From a virus, in IMG/VR virus record IMGVR_UViG_3300025520_000006, positions 1 to 58,137 of that record: a stretch of DNA of 58,137 nucleotides; one strand, 5' to 3'. The notes beneath the pieces were generated by a model that saw only the letters and a list, made by a program, of their open reading frames with translations, was not told the origin of the DNA and did no database searches. Of this stretch, positions 46,362 through 55,017 are shown piece by piece. A program made the translations under genes and the position numbers. Position 1 is the stretch's first letter, and every line of letters starts with the position of its first letter.

Positions 46362-48046
46362 GCCAGCGGCGCTTCACCGACAAGCCGGAAATCGGCGGGA
46401 GCGTCTTCACGCTCGCCGACAATCATCCAGCGATGGTCGAGAACCGGACGCTCTTTCCGTCGACTGTCGTCGAGGTGAAGGAGACGGCGCCGGAACGGCT
46501 GCTCGTCTCCGGCGAGAACAACCGCAAGCTCGGAAAGACTGTCGAGAAAGGCAGGTTCGCAGGCTATGCGCTGTATCAGCTTTCGCTCGAAGAGAGGGCC
46601 ACCTGCCCTGCTGACTGCGAAATACGCGGCGCCTGCTATGGCAACTCGATGCAGATGGCCAGGCGCCATCGCATCGTCGATTCTGAGATCTTCTTCGGCC
46701 GGCTCGAGGAAGAGATCAAGTCTCTCGCCGCGCAGAACGTCGGCGTCCTGATCCGGCTGCATGTGCTCGGTGACTTTCCGTCCGTTGAATATGTGGCCTT
46801 TTGGCTCGACATATTATCGACCTACGAAAACGTGGCGTGCTTCGGCTATACCCATCGGCTGCCGGCGTGGCTCGAAGGCGACGAAATCGGCGACGCCGTC
46901 GAGAGCGTCAAAGACCAGTTTCCGGATCGTTTCCGCATCCGCTGGTCGTTTTCTGAGCTGCTCGCCGACGGCGCCAAAGTCGTCGACGAGACGCCGACGG
47001 ACGCCGTCATTGAGGATGAGATCGTCGGGCTGGTCTGCCCGGCTCAGACCGATGCGACGGCGTGCTGCGCGACGTGCGCCCTGTGCTGGCAGTCATCGGG
47101 AAATTGCGTCCTTTTCGTGAAGCATGGCAAGCAGCTCGGGCCGCGTAAGGAGCGCGCTGAGGAGCCGCAGCAAGAACCGGAGCCGGCGCCGACCGAGACC
47201 CTGCCGCCTGCGCCGGCGATGGTGCGGCGGATCCAGCGACTCGAGATCAAATACGACGTCAAACCGGCGATTGTCGGATCAATGCCCTCGACGCGGCTGG
47301 TCGACCCGGCGACCCTGCTCGTCGAGGACGCCTATCAGCGGCAGCTCTCGATCAAGTCAAAACGGCTGATTGAGAAGATCGTCGCCGAGTGGAGCTTTTC
47401 GAAGTTCAAGCCGCCAATCTGCGCCGAGACCGCCGAAGGTCTGTTCGTCATCGACGGCCAGCACACGGCGATCGCCGCCGTGACGCACGGCGGCATTCCG
47501 GCAATCCCCGTGCTGCTTGTGCCGCTGCACGACGTCAGCCAGCGCGCTGAGTCGTTTGTGGCCCACAACCGCGATCGCGTCGCGATGACGCCATTCGACG
47601 TCTTCCATGCCGAGGTCGCCGCCGGCATTGTCGGCGCCGCCGAGATCGCGCGCATCGCCCGCGAATGCGGCTGCGTGATCCCGCGCGCGCAGCCGGCGCG
47701 CAACTACGCGAAGCCCGGGCAGATCACCGCCATCAATGAGGTGGTCGAGATCTACAAGCACGCGGGCGCGAAGTCGCTACGGCGCATCCTCACTGTCGCG
47801 GCAATGGGCCGGCTGACGCCGATTACGGCGCGGCCGCTGCGCGCCATCCGTAGAATGTTCGAGGCGAAGGACGCCTATCCATGGGTCGCCAAATACAGCG
47901 ATGCCGAGATCGCTGAGGCGATGGCGGGGATCCCCGGCATCGACGGCGCGGCGAGGATTCACGCCGCGAAGACGGGCCAGGATGTCCAGCGCGCCTGCAT
48001 CATGCTGATCAAGGACTCGATGGAGAAACGGCGAGGCGTGCGATGA
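46358..48046 (+). CDS. Gp88-domain / ParB-like fusion protein
   Basis: 562 residues. The N-terminal 255 match the phage Gp88 domain: CPADCEIRGACYG (Cys83, Cys87, Cys93), RLHVLGDFPS, FGYTHRLP and a second cluster CPAQTDATACCATCALCW near 225-245. A Pro/Glu linker follows (about 255-285). From about 300 there is a ParB/DUF6551-like domain: RLVDPATLLVEDAYQR, FVIDGQHTAIAAV and VAHNRDRVAMTP. Separately known domains are joined here in one frame. Activity unknown; the cysteines suggest an iron-sulphur or zinc centre. Confidence 0.78.
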   Translation: MSQRRFTDKPEIGGSVFTLADNHPAMVENRTLFPSTVVEVKETAPERLLVSGENNRKLGKTVEKGRFAGYALYQLSLEERATCPADCEIRGACYGNSMQMARRHRIVDSEIFFGRLEEEIKSLAAQNVGVLIRLHVLGDFPSVEYVAFWLDILSTYENVACFGYTHRLPAWLEGDEIGDAVESVKDQFPDRFRIRWSFSELLADGAKVVDETPTDAVIEDEIVGLVCPAQTDATACCATCALCWQSSGNCVLFVKHGKQLGPRKERAEEPQQEPEPAPTETLPPAPAMVRRIQRLEIKYDVKPAIVGSMPSTRLVDPATLLVEDAYQRQLSIKSKRLIEKIVAEWSFSKFKPPICAETAEGLFVIDGQHTAIAAVTHGGIPAIPVLLVPLHDVSQRAESFVAHNRDRVAMTPFDVFHAEVAAGIVGAAEIARIARECGCVIPRAQPARNYAKPGQITAINEVVEIYKHAGAKSLRRILTVAAMGRLTPITARPLRAIRRMFEAKDAYPWVAKYSDAEIAEAMAGIPGIDGAARIHAAKTGQDVQRACIMLIKDSMEKRRGVR

Positions 48047-48738
48047 GCAAGTTGATGGGCCACATCGTCGAGATCGGCAAATACTACGCTCAGATGAGCG
48101 ATGAGCAGCAGTTCGCGCTGCAGACCCTGTTCGGGTTCGCCTGCAGCAAGACCTGCGCAGAAAACGAGGCGACGACGCAGATCGAGGAGCTGCCGTCGCC
48201 GTTGTCGCGCATGCCGCCGGTTTTATCAAAGTCGGTTCCGCCAGGGGAGATCGGCGAGACGGCGGAAGGCACGTTCTTCACGGATCTTGGCGGCACAACG
48301 CTGGCTGACGAGATTATGAACCTCTTGCCGAAGATGTTGGAGCAATATCCCAAGGGACCCACCATGAAGCAGGTGGCCTCCTGGATGGATGCTGACCCGA
48401 TAAATGTCCGGCAGGCGTTCACGAAGATCGCCTCCGACGGGCGCGCTGTGACGAAGCGGCGCGGCGACACTCACGCGCTGCATCTGACGCCGCTGGGCTA
48501 TGAAAGCCCGCCAGAGGACCTGACCGCGCCGCAGGCGCAGGTGCTGCGCGCGCTCGACGAAGCCGAGCAAGATGGCGTCTCCCCTTACATCACGTATAGC
48601 GGCCTTGCCACCTCCGCCGGCGTTTCGCAGGGCGGCATCAGAGCGATCGTCAGCGCTCTCGCGGCAAAAAAAGCGATCAAGATCGTCGAGCAGACTACGC
48701 AAGGCGTGATGGCGCAAGTTCTCCGGAGGCCGGCGTGA
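48043..48738 (+). CDS. Early DNA-binding protein with winged-helix segments
   Basis: 231 residues. Two winged-helix-like regions are visible: about 105-150 (PTMKQVASWMDADPINVRQAFTKIASDG) and about 165-215 (ITYSGLATSAGVSQGGIRAIVSALAAK). This suggests DNA binding, perhaps origin or regulatory. It overlaps both neighbours by 4 bp. Confidence 0.65.
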   Translation: MSKLMGHIVEIGKYYAQMSDEQQFALQTLFGFACSKTCAENEATTQIEELPSPLSRMPPVLSKSVPPGEIGETAEGTFFTDLGGTTLADEIMNLLPKMLEQYPKGPTMKQVASWMDADPINVRQAFTKIASDGRAVTKRRGDTHALHLTPLGYESPPEDLTAPQAQVLRALDEAEQDGVSPYITYSGLATSAGVSQGGIRAIVSALAAKKAIKIVEQTTQGVMAQVLRRPA

Positions 48739-49316
48739 CCTGGTTCTTCGAACCGCTGCCGCTGTTCTGCGCCGATCTCGTCGTCATGGATCCGCCGACG
48801 GAGTTCGCGTTGCGAAGCGAAAATGGCGTCAACAAAAGCGGCCAGGGCCATTACGCGGTCATGACCGACCAAGAAATTCTCGACATGCCGGTCGGACTGC
48901 TGGTCGGCGCCAATTCGTGGATATTCCTCTGGTCGAACGGGCCGAAGCTAGAATTCGGCTTTGCGTGTCTGAAGCGCTGGGGCTTCATCTACGTCACGGA
49001 GCTTGCATGGCGGAAGGTGTCAAAGAACGGCAAGCCGATGATGGGCCCCGGCTATGTCGCGCGCTCCAAGCATGAAAGCGTTCTGATCGGCAAGATTGGC
49101 AGGCCGCGCTATCGGAAGGCGATCGACTCGGAGTTTGACGGGGTTCGCCGGCAGCACAGCCGCAAGCCCGAAGAATTCTATCAGATGATCGATAACCGCT
49201 TCGCCCTGCCGTGGATGCGGAAGCTCGATTGCTTCGCGCGCCAGTCCCGGGCGGGATGGATCACCTTCGGCAACCAGCGGACGAAGTTCGATGCGGCTCC
49301 AGGGGTCGCGGCATGA
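48735..49316 (+). CDS. MT-A70-type N6-adenine methyltransferase
   Basis: 193 residues, GTG start in a GTGA overlap. The catalytic motif appears as DPPT (Asp19), where DPPW is usual; other MT-A70 blocks are MTDQEILDMPV, WIFLWSNGPKL, GYVARSKHESVLIG and RQHSRKPEEFYQMID. It probably methylates adenine in DNA. The W-to-T change in the active site is notable. The GcrA-type gene follows. Confidence 0.85.
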   Translation: MTWFFEPLPLFCADLVVMDPPTEFALRSENGVNKSGQGHYAVMTDQEILDMPVGLLVGANSWIFLWSNGPKLEFGFACLKRWGFIYVTELAWRKVSKNGKPMMGPGYVARSKHESVLIGKIGRPRYRKAIDSEFDGVRRQHSRKPEEFYQMIDNRFALPWMRKLDCFARQSRAGWITFGNQRTKFDAAPGVAA

Positions 49317-49912
49317 GCTGGACGCCGGAACGCGAAGCCAAGATGCGCGAGCTATGGGGACAGGGGATGTCGGCGTCGGCGGTCGCCGCACAGCTCGGGC
49401 CATGGTGCACGCGCAGCGCCGTGCTCGGGAAGGTCCATCGGCTCGGTCTTTCTGATCGAGCCGCAGCCGCGGCGCCGCCGCGATCCTTAGTCCCGCCGGC
49501 GAGTAAGCCGGTTGCGCCGGCGGCCATCACTGACGCGTTCTACGCGCAGCAGAAGCAACCAAAACCAAAGATGGGAAGACAACTCCCGCTTCGACAGGAG
49601 GAGGTTGCCAAACCTGTCCAGGCACCTGTGCTCATCGTCGACGACGAGGCCGTCATCCCGATATCCGCGCGCGTCACGCTCATGGATCTGCGCGAGTCCT
49701 CGTGCCGCTGGCCCATGGGGGATCCACAATCCGACGAGTTTCGCTTCTGTGGCGGCAAGGCGGTGATCGGCGGCGGCCCTTACTGCGCCTATCACGCCCG
49801 CGTTGCCTATGTCCCAATGGCGGCGCGACGAAAGCAGTTTAGCAATGAGCCGCGCGCCAATATGCGCGCCTCGCATGTCAAGCGCGGCTCGACGGCATGG
49901 GGGGATGGATGA
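49313..49912 (+). CDS. gcrA: GcrA-type cell-cycle regulator
   Basis: 199 residues from the ATG overlapping the methyltransferase stop. The opening SWTPEREAKMRELWGQGMS, AAQLGP and RSAVLGKVHRLGL is the GcrA DNA-binding domain; the C-terminal block SCRWPMGDPQSDEFRFCGG and PYCAYHARVAY is the GcrA sigma-70-interacting domain. In Caulobacter and relatives GcrA activates sigma-70 promoters with methylated GANTC sites. A phage copy next to an adenine methyltransferase suggests control of host or phage promoters. Confidence 0.92.
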   Translation: MSWTPEREAKMRELWGQGMSASAVAAQLGPWCTRSAVLGKVHRLGLSDRAAAAAPPRSLVPPASKPVAPAAITDAFYAQQKQPKPKMGRQLPLRQEEVAKPVQAPVLIVDDEAVIPISARVTLMDLRESSCRWPMGDPQSDEFRFCGGKAVIGGGPYCAYHARVAYVPMAARRKQFSNEPRANMRASHVKRGSTAWGDG

Positions 49913-50151
49913 GCCAATCGCAGGATCGGACGCCATCAGCGAACGAGCAGACGCAATTCACGCTCGACGACTTTCTCACGACGCTCATGGAACTTTCCTA
50001 TGAGGAGGAAAGCCAGTTCAAGGCCTTTGGCGCGACCTGGAGGAAGCGGCGCGCCGACATTCTCGATCGCTTCATCATCCTGCTCGACGTCGGCAGAGCG
50101 CGCGTAATTCCGGAGTTGCGCAAGACCGCCGAAAAATTGCGTGCCGGATAG
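49909..50151 (+). CDS. Small early acidic protein
   Basis: 80 residues; FTLDDFLTTLMELSYEEESQFKAFGATWRKRRADIL. ATGA overlap with the GcrA gene. No function recognised. Confidence 0.65.
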   Translation: MSQSQDRTPSANEQTQFTLDDFLTTLMELSYEEESQFKAFGATWRKRRADILDRFIILLDVGRARVIPELRKTAEKLRAG

Positions 50152-50176
50152 GTTTCACGGTGTTTTGGGGGCACCC

Positions 50177-50488
50177 ATGGATACAACAAACGCGCCAGTC
50201 CGCGCGCGCATTGTCGATCTCCTCCGCAGCGGGAAATCCGACGACGAGATAATCATCGAGGTTTGGGGCGAGCGGGCTGGCAATTTCTCGCAATGCCGCC
50301 ACACGATCCTTCTCGCGCGAGATGCACTGGAAATCGACGAACTCGGAGGGCCGGGCGTCAAATACAAGGGACCATGGCCGGTTTCGTATGTCCGGAACAC
50401 GGGGGAGCGCGTTTTCAGAGTCGCGCCGGGCCACGACGTTCCAGAAGGCAGTCTCGGTGCGCTCGGCTTTAAAATGGAGCGGCGCTGA
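50177..50488 (+). CDS. Small early protein, helix-turn-helix-like N-terminus
   Basis: 103 residues from the ATG at 50177 (GGGGG upstream). VRARIVDLLRSGKSDDEIIIEVWGER may be a short helix-turn-helix; the rest is beta-rich. One-base overlap with the next gene. Role unknown. Confidence 0.6.
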   Translation: MDTTNAPVRARIVDLLRSGKSDDEIIIEVWGERAGNFSQCRHTILLARDALEIDELGGPGVKYKGPWPVSYVRNTGERVFRVAPGHDVPEGSLGALGFKMERR

Positions 50489-50985
50489 TGGCCCTGCACG
50501 AGCAATGCCTTGGTGCAACCGATGAGTGGTTTACGCCACCGCACGTATTCGACGCGCTCGGATGCACGTTCGATATGGATGTAGCCCACCCTGGCGCGCC
50601 ATTCGCGCCATGGGTGCCGGCGCGCGCTGTCCTGACAAAGGAAGAAGATGGACTACTGCATCCATGGCGCGGGTTCGTCTGGATGAACGCACCTTTTGGT
50701 GGTCGCAATGGATTGCAGCCGTGGCTCGATAAATTCTTTGCCCATTGTGACGGAATCGCGCTCGCACCTGATCGGACATCGGCGCCCTGGTGGCAAGAAT
50801 ACGCGCCGCGCGCCGACGCCGTTCTGTTTGTTCGAAAGAAGATCAGGTTTCTTAGACGGGACGGGTCAGAGGGTAAGTCGCCGGCCCAAGGCACGACGCT
50901 CATGGCGCTGGGGAGACGCGGGTGCGCGGCCCTGGAAAACGCAAAGCTCTCCGGTCTCGGCGCGCTATTCGGGAGGGCGCGATGA
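50488..50985 (+). CDS. Phage Dam-type N6-adenine methyltransferase
   Basis: 165 residues of the phage DNA N-6-adenine methyltransferase family: DEWFTPPHVFDALG, FDMDVAHP, the catalytic WMNAPFGGR (Asn67), IALAPDRTSAPWWQEY and LFVRKKIRFLRRDG. It would methylate adenines in phage DNA, protecting it from restriction or altering regulation. Complete length. Confidence 0.9.
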   Translation: MALHEQCLGATDEWFTPPHVFDALGCTFDMDVAHPGAPFAPWVPARAVLTKEEDGLLHPWRGFVWMNAPFGGRNGLQPWLDKFFAHCDGIALAPDRTSAPWWQEYAPRADAVLFVRKKIRFLRRDGSEGKSPAQGTTLMALGRRGCAALENAKLSGLGALFGRAR

Positions 50986-51248
50986 AAGAGAAAAACCCGC
51001 AGCGCATCACAGACAAATATATCGCGCGTGATGGAGGTCCGCCGGGCGCAATAGCTGAGGCCCCGAAGAACACGAATGAGATCAGCTATGCCGAAGCGGC
51101 ATGGAGAACCAACGCCGATAAAATTCGGAATTGTCTGAGATCTGAGCGATCCAAAAAATTCATTCTTGCCGCGGAGTGCTTTGAGGAGGTTGGCTTCGCG
51201 ATCGGACGCGATTCAGGAAAAGCGTTTGTTGGAAAGGCGCGTCGATGA
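50982..51248 (+). CDS. Small early protein
   Basis: 88 residues from the ATG overlapping the Dam-type gene (ATGA). Basic N-terminus, then ISYAEAAWRTNADKIRNCLRSERS and KFILAAECFEEVGFAIG helices. Overlaps the primase start. No family. Confidence 0.6.
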   Translation: MKEKNPQRITDKYIARDGGPPGAIAEAPKNTNEISYAEAAWRTNADKIRNCLRSERSKKFILAAECFEEVGFAIGRDSGKAFVGKARR

Positions 51249-52474
51249 GCGACGCCGCGATGGAGGACTGGATCAGTCGCGCTAGGGAATCGGCGCCGCT
51301 CGAAGTCGCGCAGGCGCTCGGCGCGAAACTGAAGCGCGCCGGATCGGCGGAGCATATCGGGCCGTGCCCGGCGTGCGGAGGGACAGACAGATTCAGCATC
51401 AACACTAAAGACCGCGTCTTTAACTGCCGGGGGTCAGGTGGAGGTGACGTCATCACCATGGCGGCACATATCCTCGGGCTCGATGCGAAAAAGGACTTTA
51501 TCGCGGTCTGCGAATCGATCCTGCAGGAGCCGCCGCCGCGCGGCGAAAGCCGCAGCATCGAACCTGATCCCGCGATCCAGAAAGAGCGCAAGGAAGAGCG
51601 CCGCGACGCGGCGATCGAGCGTGACCGGCAGGATAGCGCGAAGCTCCTCGAGCATATCGAACGCGCCACGTCGCTTTTTGAAAAAGGAATGCCGATCGAA
51701 GGGACGATCGTCCAAGACTATCTGGAACGGCGCGGCATAAATTATGCGCACTTCCCGCATGCGGACCTGCGTTTCATCCCAAATCTCTCATATCGCGGGT
51801 TTGCAAATCCGCCTGGCGCTCGCGACGAAAACGGCGATGAACTGCCGGACGAAGAAGTAGAGCTCGGCCGCTTTCATTGCATGGTGGCTGCGGCGCGTGA
51901 TGCGCGCGGCCGCATAACCGGCGTCCATCGCACCTACATCGATCCATCTGCCCCGATCAAACTGCGCGCTCCCGGCGACAGGACGCGCAACAAGGCGAAG
52001 AAGGGCACCTTCCAAATGGGCGGCGGGCTGATCATGCTGCAGCCGCCTACGGACCTGCTCGCCGTCGGCGAGGGCATCGAAACATCCCTGGCCTGGCTGG
52101 AAATGGCGCGCATCGGCGAGTTCGGGGACGACTTCGCGCATGCCGGCGCCGCCGCCGCTTACTCGCTCGGAAACCTTTGCGGAAAGGCGGCGGGAACAAT
52201 CCCGCACCCCAATCCGCCACGCGGGCGCAGAAACGCGACATTGCCGAACGACGATCCTGATCTGTCGAGCCCCGCGATCTGGATTCCGAAGGGCGTAAAA
52301 AGGCTGGTCCTGCTCGGCGACGGTGACAGCGAGCCGGCCTGGACGCGCGCGATGTTGCGCCTTGGGGGCCAAAGGTTCAGGCGCCTCGGTCTAGATGTCT
52401 TCGTGCATTTCGCGCCCGACGGTTCGGATTGGAATGACGTGCTCTTCGCCTCCCGAAGATTGGAGGCGGCGTGA
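51245..52474 (+). CDS. Primase (CHC2-type zinc finger + Toprim)
   Basis: 409 residues. Zinc-binding region CPACGGTDRFSI ... FNCRGSGGGD (Cys41, Cys44, Cys61), a helical middle, then Toprim motifs AVGEGIETSLA (Glu near 274) and LVLLGDGDSE (about 358-367) and SDWNDVL near the end. Synthesises primers for phage replication and works with the helicase-like protein encoded downstream. Confidence 0.9.
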   Translation: MSDAAMEDWISRARESAPLEVAQALGAKLKRAGSAEHIGPCPACGGTDRFSINTKDRVFNCRGSGGGDVITMAAHILGLDAKKDFIAVCESILQEPPPRGESRSIEPDPAIQKERKEERRDAAIERDRQDSAKLLEHIERATSLFEKGMPIEGTIVQDYLERRGINYAHFPHADLRFIPNLSYRGFANPPGARDENGDELPDEEVELGRFHCMVAAARDARGRITGVHRTYIDPSAPIKLRAPGDRTRNKAKKGTFQMGGGLIMLQPPTDLLAVGEGIETSLAWLEMARIGEFGDDFAHAGAAAAYSLGNLCGKAAGTIPHPNPPRGRRNATLPNDDPDLSSPAIWIPKGVKRLVLLGDGDSEPAWTRAMLRLGGQRFRRLGLDVFVHFAPDGSDWNDVLFASRRLEAA

Positions 52475-53151
52475 AACCTCGTCGCCCTCGCGCTATTGAT
52501 CTCTATTGTGGCGCCGGCGGGGTGGCGTTGGGGCTCGCGCGCGCCGGCTTCGAGGTTGTCGGTTGCGATCTCTTGCGCCAGCCGCATTACCCTTTCCAAT
52601 TCGTCCAGGCCGATGCTCTGCGACCGCCATTCGATCTATCGAGGTTCGATCTGATCTGGGCTTCGCCGCCATGCCAGGCGCACACCGCGATGCGCCGCAT
52701 GCACAACGCTAAAAAGCATGTCGATCTGATCGCGCCGACGCGCGAGCTGCTGCGTGCGAGCGGGCAGCTCTACGTGATCGAGAACGTCGAAGGCGCGCCG
52801 CTGGTCAATCCCGTCATGCTTTGCGGGACGATGTTCGGGCTCGGAATCGATGGCGCCGAACTCCGCCGTCACAGGCTCTTCGAAACGAATTTTCCCTTGC
52901 AAAAGCTGGCCTGCGCCCATGGCGCCGAACCTGCCGTGATTGGCGTCTACGGCGGACACGTCCGCAACCGGAAACGAAGGGAGGGATCGCACGCCAGGGG
53001 AGTTGCCGACTTCTCGCCGGACGATGGCCGCAAGGCGATGGGCATCGACCACATGACGCTCGCAGAGCTGTCAGAAGCCATTCCGCCAGCTTACGCGGAA
53101 TACGTCGGCCTCGCCGCGCGCCAGGCCATGATGCTGAGGCGCGCCGCATGA
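52471..53151 (+). CDS. C5-cytosine DNA methyltransferase-like protein
   Basis: 226 residues, GTG start in a GTGA overlap. DLYCGAGGVALGLARAGF (motif I), SPPCQ with catalytic Cys68 (motif IV) and IENVEG (Glu104, motif VI) are present. It is short: little room exists for a target-recognition domain, so specificity may be reduced or supplied otherwise. Ends with the PPAYAEYVG block common in phage members. Confidence 0.87.
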   Translation: MKPRRPRAIDLYCGAGGVALGLARAGFEVVGCDLLRQPHYPFQFVQADALRPPFDLSRFDLIWASPPCQAHTAMRRMHNAKKHVDLIAPTRELLRASGQLYVIENVEGAPLVNPVMLCGTMFGLGIDGAELRRHRLFETNFPLQKLACAHGAEPAVIGVYGGHVRNRKRREGSHARGVADFSPDDGRKAMGIDHMTLAELSEAIPPAYAEYVGLAARQAMMLRRAA

Positions 53152-53285
53152 TCGAGCGCATCGCCTATCGCTTCAAGTCAGGCCGTCTCGTCATCATCAC
53201 GATCGAGCGGAAACCGTCGCGCATGGTGAGACGGGCCCGGGCGCGCGCCAAGGCGGCGCGCCTGAGATGGAGGCCGGCAGCATGA
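53148..53285 (+). CDS. Very basic 45-aa protein
   Basis: 45 residues: MIERIAYRFKSGRLVIITIE, then a strongly basic arginine/alanine tail. Overlaps both the C5 methyltransferase and the helicase gene by 4 bp. Likely nucleic-acid binding. No family. Confidence 0.6.
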   Translation: MIERIAYRFKSGRLVIITIERKPSRMVRRARARAKAARLRWRPAA

Positions 53286-54607
53286 CCGTCCTGGCGTCGT
53301 TCGATCTGCCTCCCGTCCTTTCGCTTGAAGAATTTGAGAGAGAAAGCGCGCCTTACTTCGCGCCGCCGCCGTACGTCTCGAAGTTCGGCGCCGTGACCTG
53401 GGCGGATATGGATCTCCCGGGTCCAGAGCATGAATGGCTTATCAAGAATGTGATCACGCGGGGTGAGCGCTCCATGATGGTTGGGGCCTCACAGTCCGGG
53501 AAATCTTTTCTCGTGATCGATCTCGCCATGGCGATCGCGAGAGGCGTGCCCTGGCTCGGGAACAAAGCCATGCGCGGCGGCGTCGTCTTTCAGGCCGGAG
53601 AAGGCGGCCGCGGGATCAAGAAGAGGATCAGAGCCTATCGGCTCGAGCACGGTCTGAGCCCGGAAGACAAAATACCGTTCGTGTTGCTCCCAAAGACGGT
53701 CGACCTATTCGCCGGCGACGCAGCGGCGAACCTGCTCATCGAGGAGACCAAGCATTGGGCGTCGACATTCGATTGTCCGCTCGAACTCGTCGTCATCGAT
53801 ACGCTGTCAACGGCGACCCCTGGTGCAGACGAGAACAGCTCGAAGGATGTTTCTCCGGTTCTGGCGCGCTGCGAACGTATCGCATCAGAAACGCGGGCAT
53901 CGGTGCTTCTCGTGCATCATATGAATTCCGGCGGCCAGAAGCCGCGCGGGCACACATCCATCATGGCCAATCTGGACTCGGTGCTAAAGGTCGAGAAGCT
54001 CGAAGAGATGGATATCGACCGGCGCGCAGTTCGCGAAATCGAGATCGCAAAGCAGAAGGACGGCGAGTCCGGCAAGAAATGGCGTTTCGTGCTGCCGGCC
54101 GTCGAGATCGGGCGCGACGGAGACGGCGAGCCCATCACGAGCTGCGTGGTACGTCTCCCGAACGTAGATGGCGAGCCCGGGGAGACGTCGAAGGCGACCG
54201 ACGCCGGTATCAGGCTGACGCCGCAGTGCGAGGTGTTCTTGCGCGCGATCTATCGCGCGCTCGCCGATGGGGGCGAGAATGCGCCTGTGGTTCTCGGCCT
54301 GCCGAGCGGCACAAGGGTCGTGCACTGGAGGGTGCTCGCCGAAAAGTTTGCCGAGATGGCGTTCGACGGCGCCGACGAAGAGGATCCGAAGAAGCGCGCC
54401 AATGCGCTGTCGCAGGCGATGAAGCGGCATGGCGAAAAGCTGATGCAACTCAACATCATCATGCGGCAGAAGCCTTTCGTATGGCTCACAGGAAGAAAGG
54501 TGAGGGGCTTTTCGCGCCGCGCCGACAGCGCCTCTGAAAAGTCGCGGCCGAGTGAAGCGCCGCCGCCTAGCCCGGGCCCAGCCGATCAAGAGGAGGTGTT
54601 CTTCTGA
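53282..54607 (+). CDS. RepA/DnaB-like RecA-fold helicase
   Basis: 441 residues. Walker A GASQSGKS (68-75), Walker B LELVVIDT (Asp173), VLLVHHMN sensor. Residues 1-60 form a short lead, and the C-terminal 120 residues include a helical domain and a proline-rich end. Of the AAA_25/RepA helicase group that unwinds DNA at phage origins. Upstream primase and position support replication. Confidence 0.87.
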   Translation: MTVLASFDLPPVLSLEEFERESAPYFAPPPYVSKFGAVTWADMDLPGPEHEWLIKNVITRGERSMMVGASQSGKSFLVIDLAMAIARGVPWLGNKAMRGGVVFQAGEGGRGIKKRIRAYRLEHGLSPEDKIPFVLLPKTVDLFAGDAAANLLIEETKHWASTFDCPLELVVIDTLSTATPGADENSSKDVSPVLARCERIASETRASVLLVHHMNSGGQKPRGHTSIMANLDSVLKVEKLEEMDIDRRAVREIEIAKQKDGESGKKWRFVLPAVEIGRDGDGEPITSCVVRLPNVDGEPGETSKATDAGIRLTPQCEVFLRAIYRALADGGENAPVVLGLPSGTRVVHWRVLAEKFAEMAFDGADEEDPKKRANALSQAMKRHGEKLMQLNIIMRQKPFVWLTGRKVRGFSRRADSASEKSRPSEAPPPSPGPADQEEVFF

Positions 54608-55017
54608 TGCGTGCGCAGTCTCATGTCGAGGAGATCGTTTCCCTCCGTCGGCGCCTTGATGAGGCGCTTGAGGAAAATCGGTATCTCAAAGCACTTATGA
54701 CCCCAGATCGCAATGCGGCGGGTCGCCTATATCTCGGGTTGCAGCCCCAGGAATGGTTACTTTTGGATATCATGAGATCCATGAGTCCTGCGCCTGCGGC
54801 TTATGAGCAGCTTATCGCGCGGGTCAAATCAAGATCTGACGATCCTCTCGGTCTCATCAAGCAGCGAACGTATTCATTACGCAATAAATTGCGGCGACAC
54901 AGGATCTCTATCCGTACCGTCTACGGCGAGGGCATCTGTTTGGACGTCGAGAACAAGGAGCGTCTCGACGCGCTTTTATCAGAGAAGGCTTCAAAGGCCG
55001 GAGGCAAGCCATCATGA
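54607..55017 (+). CDS. OmpR/CtrA-type winged-helix DNA-binding protein
   Basis: 136 residues: an N-terminal coiled coil (HVEEIVSLRRRLDEALEENRYL), then a winged helix in which LQPQEWLLLDIM, IKQRTYSLRNKLRRHRI and TVYGEGICLDV follow the pattern of response-regulator output domains (helix, recognition helix with LRxKL, wing with TVxGxGY). No receiver domain is present. A stand-alone output domain may compete with host regulators; inference. Confidence 0.72.
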   Translation: MRAQSHVEEIVSLRRRLDEALEENRYLKALMTPDRNAAGRLYLGLQPQEWLLLDIMRSMSPAPAAYEQLIARVKSRSDDPLGLIKQRTYSLRNKLRRHRISIRTVYGEGICLDVENKERLDALLSEKASKAGGKPS

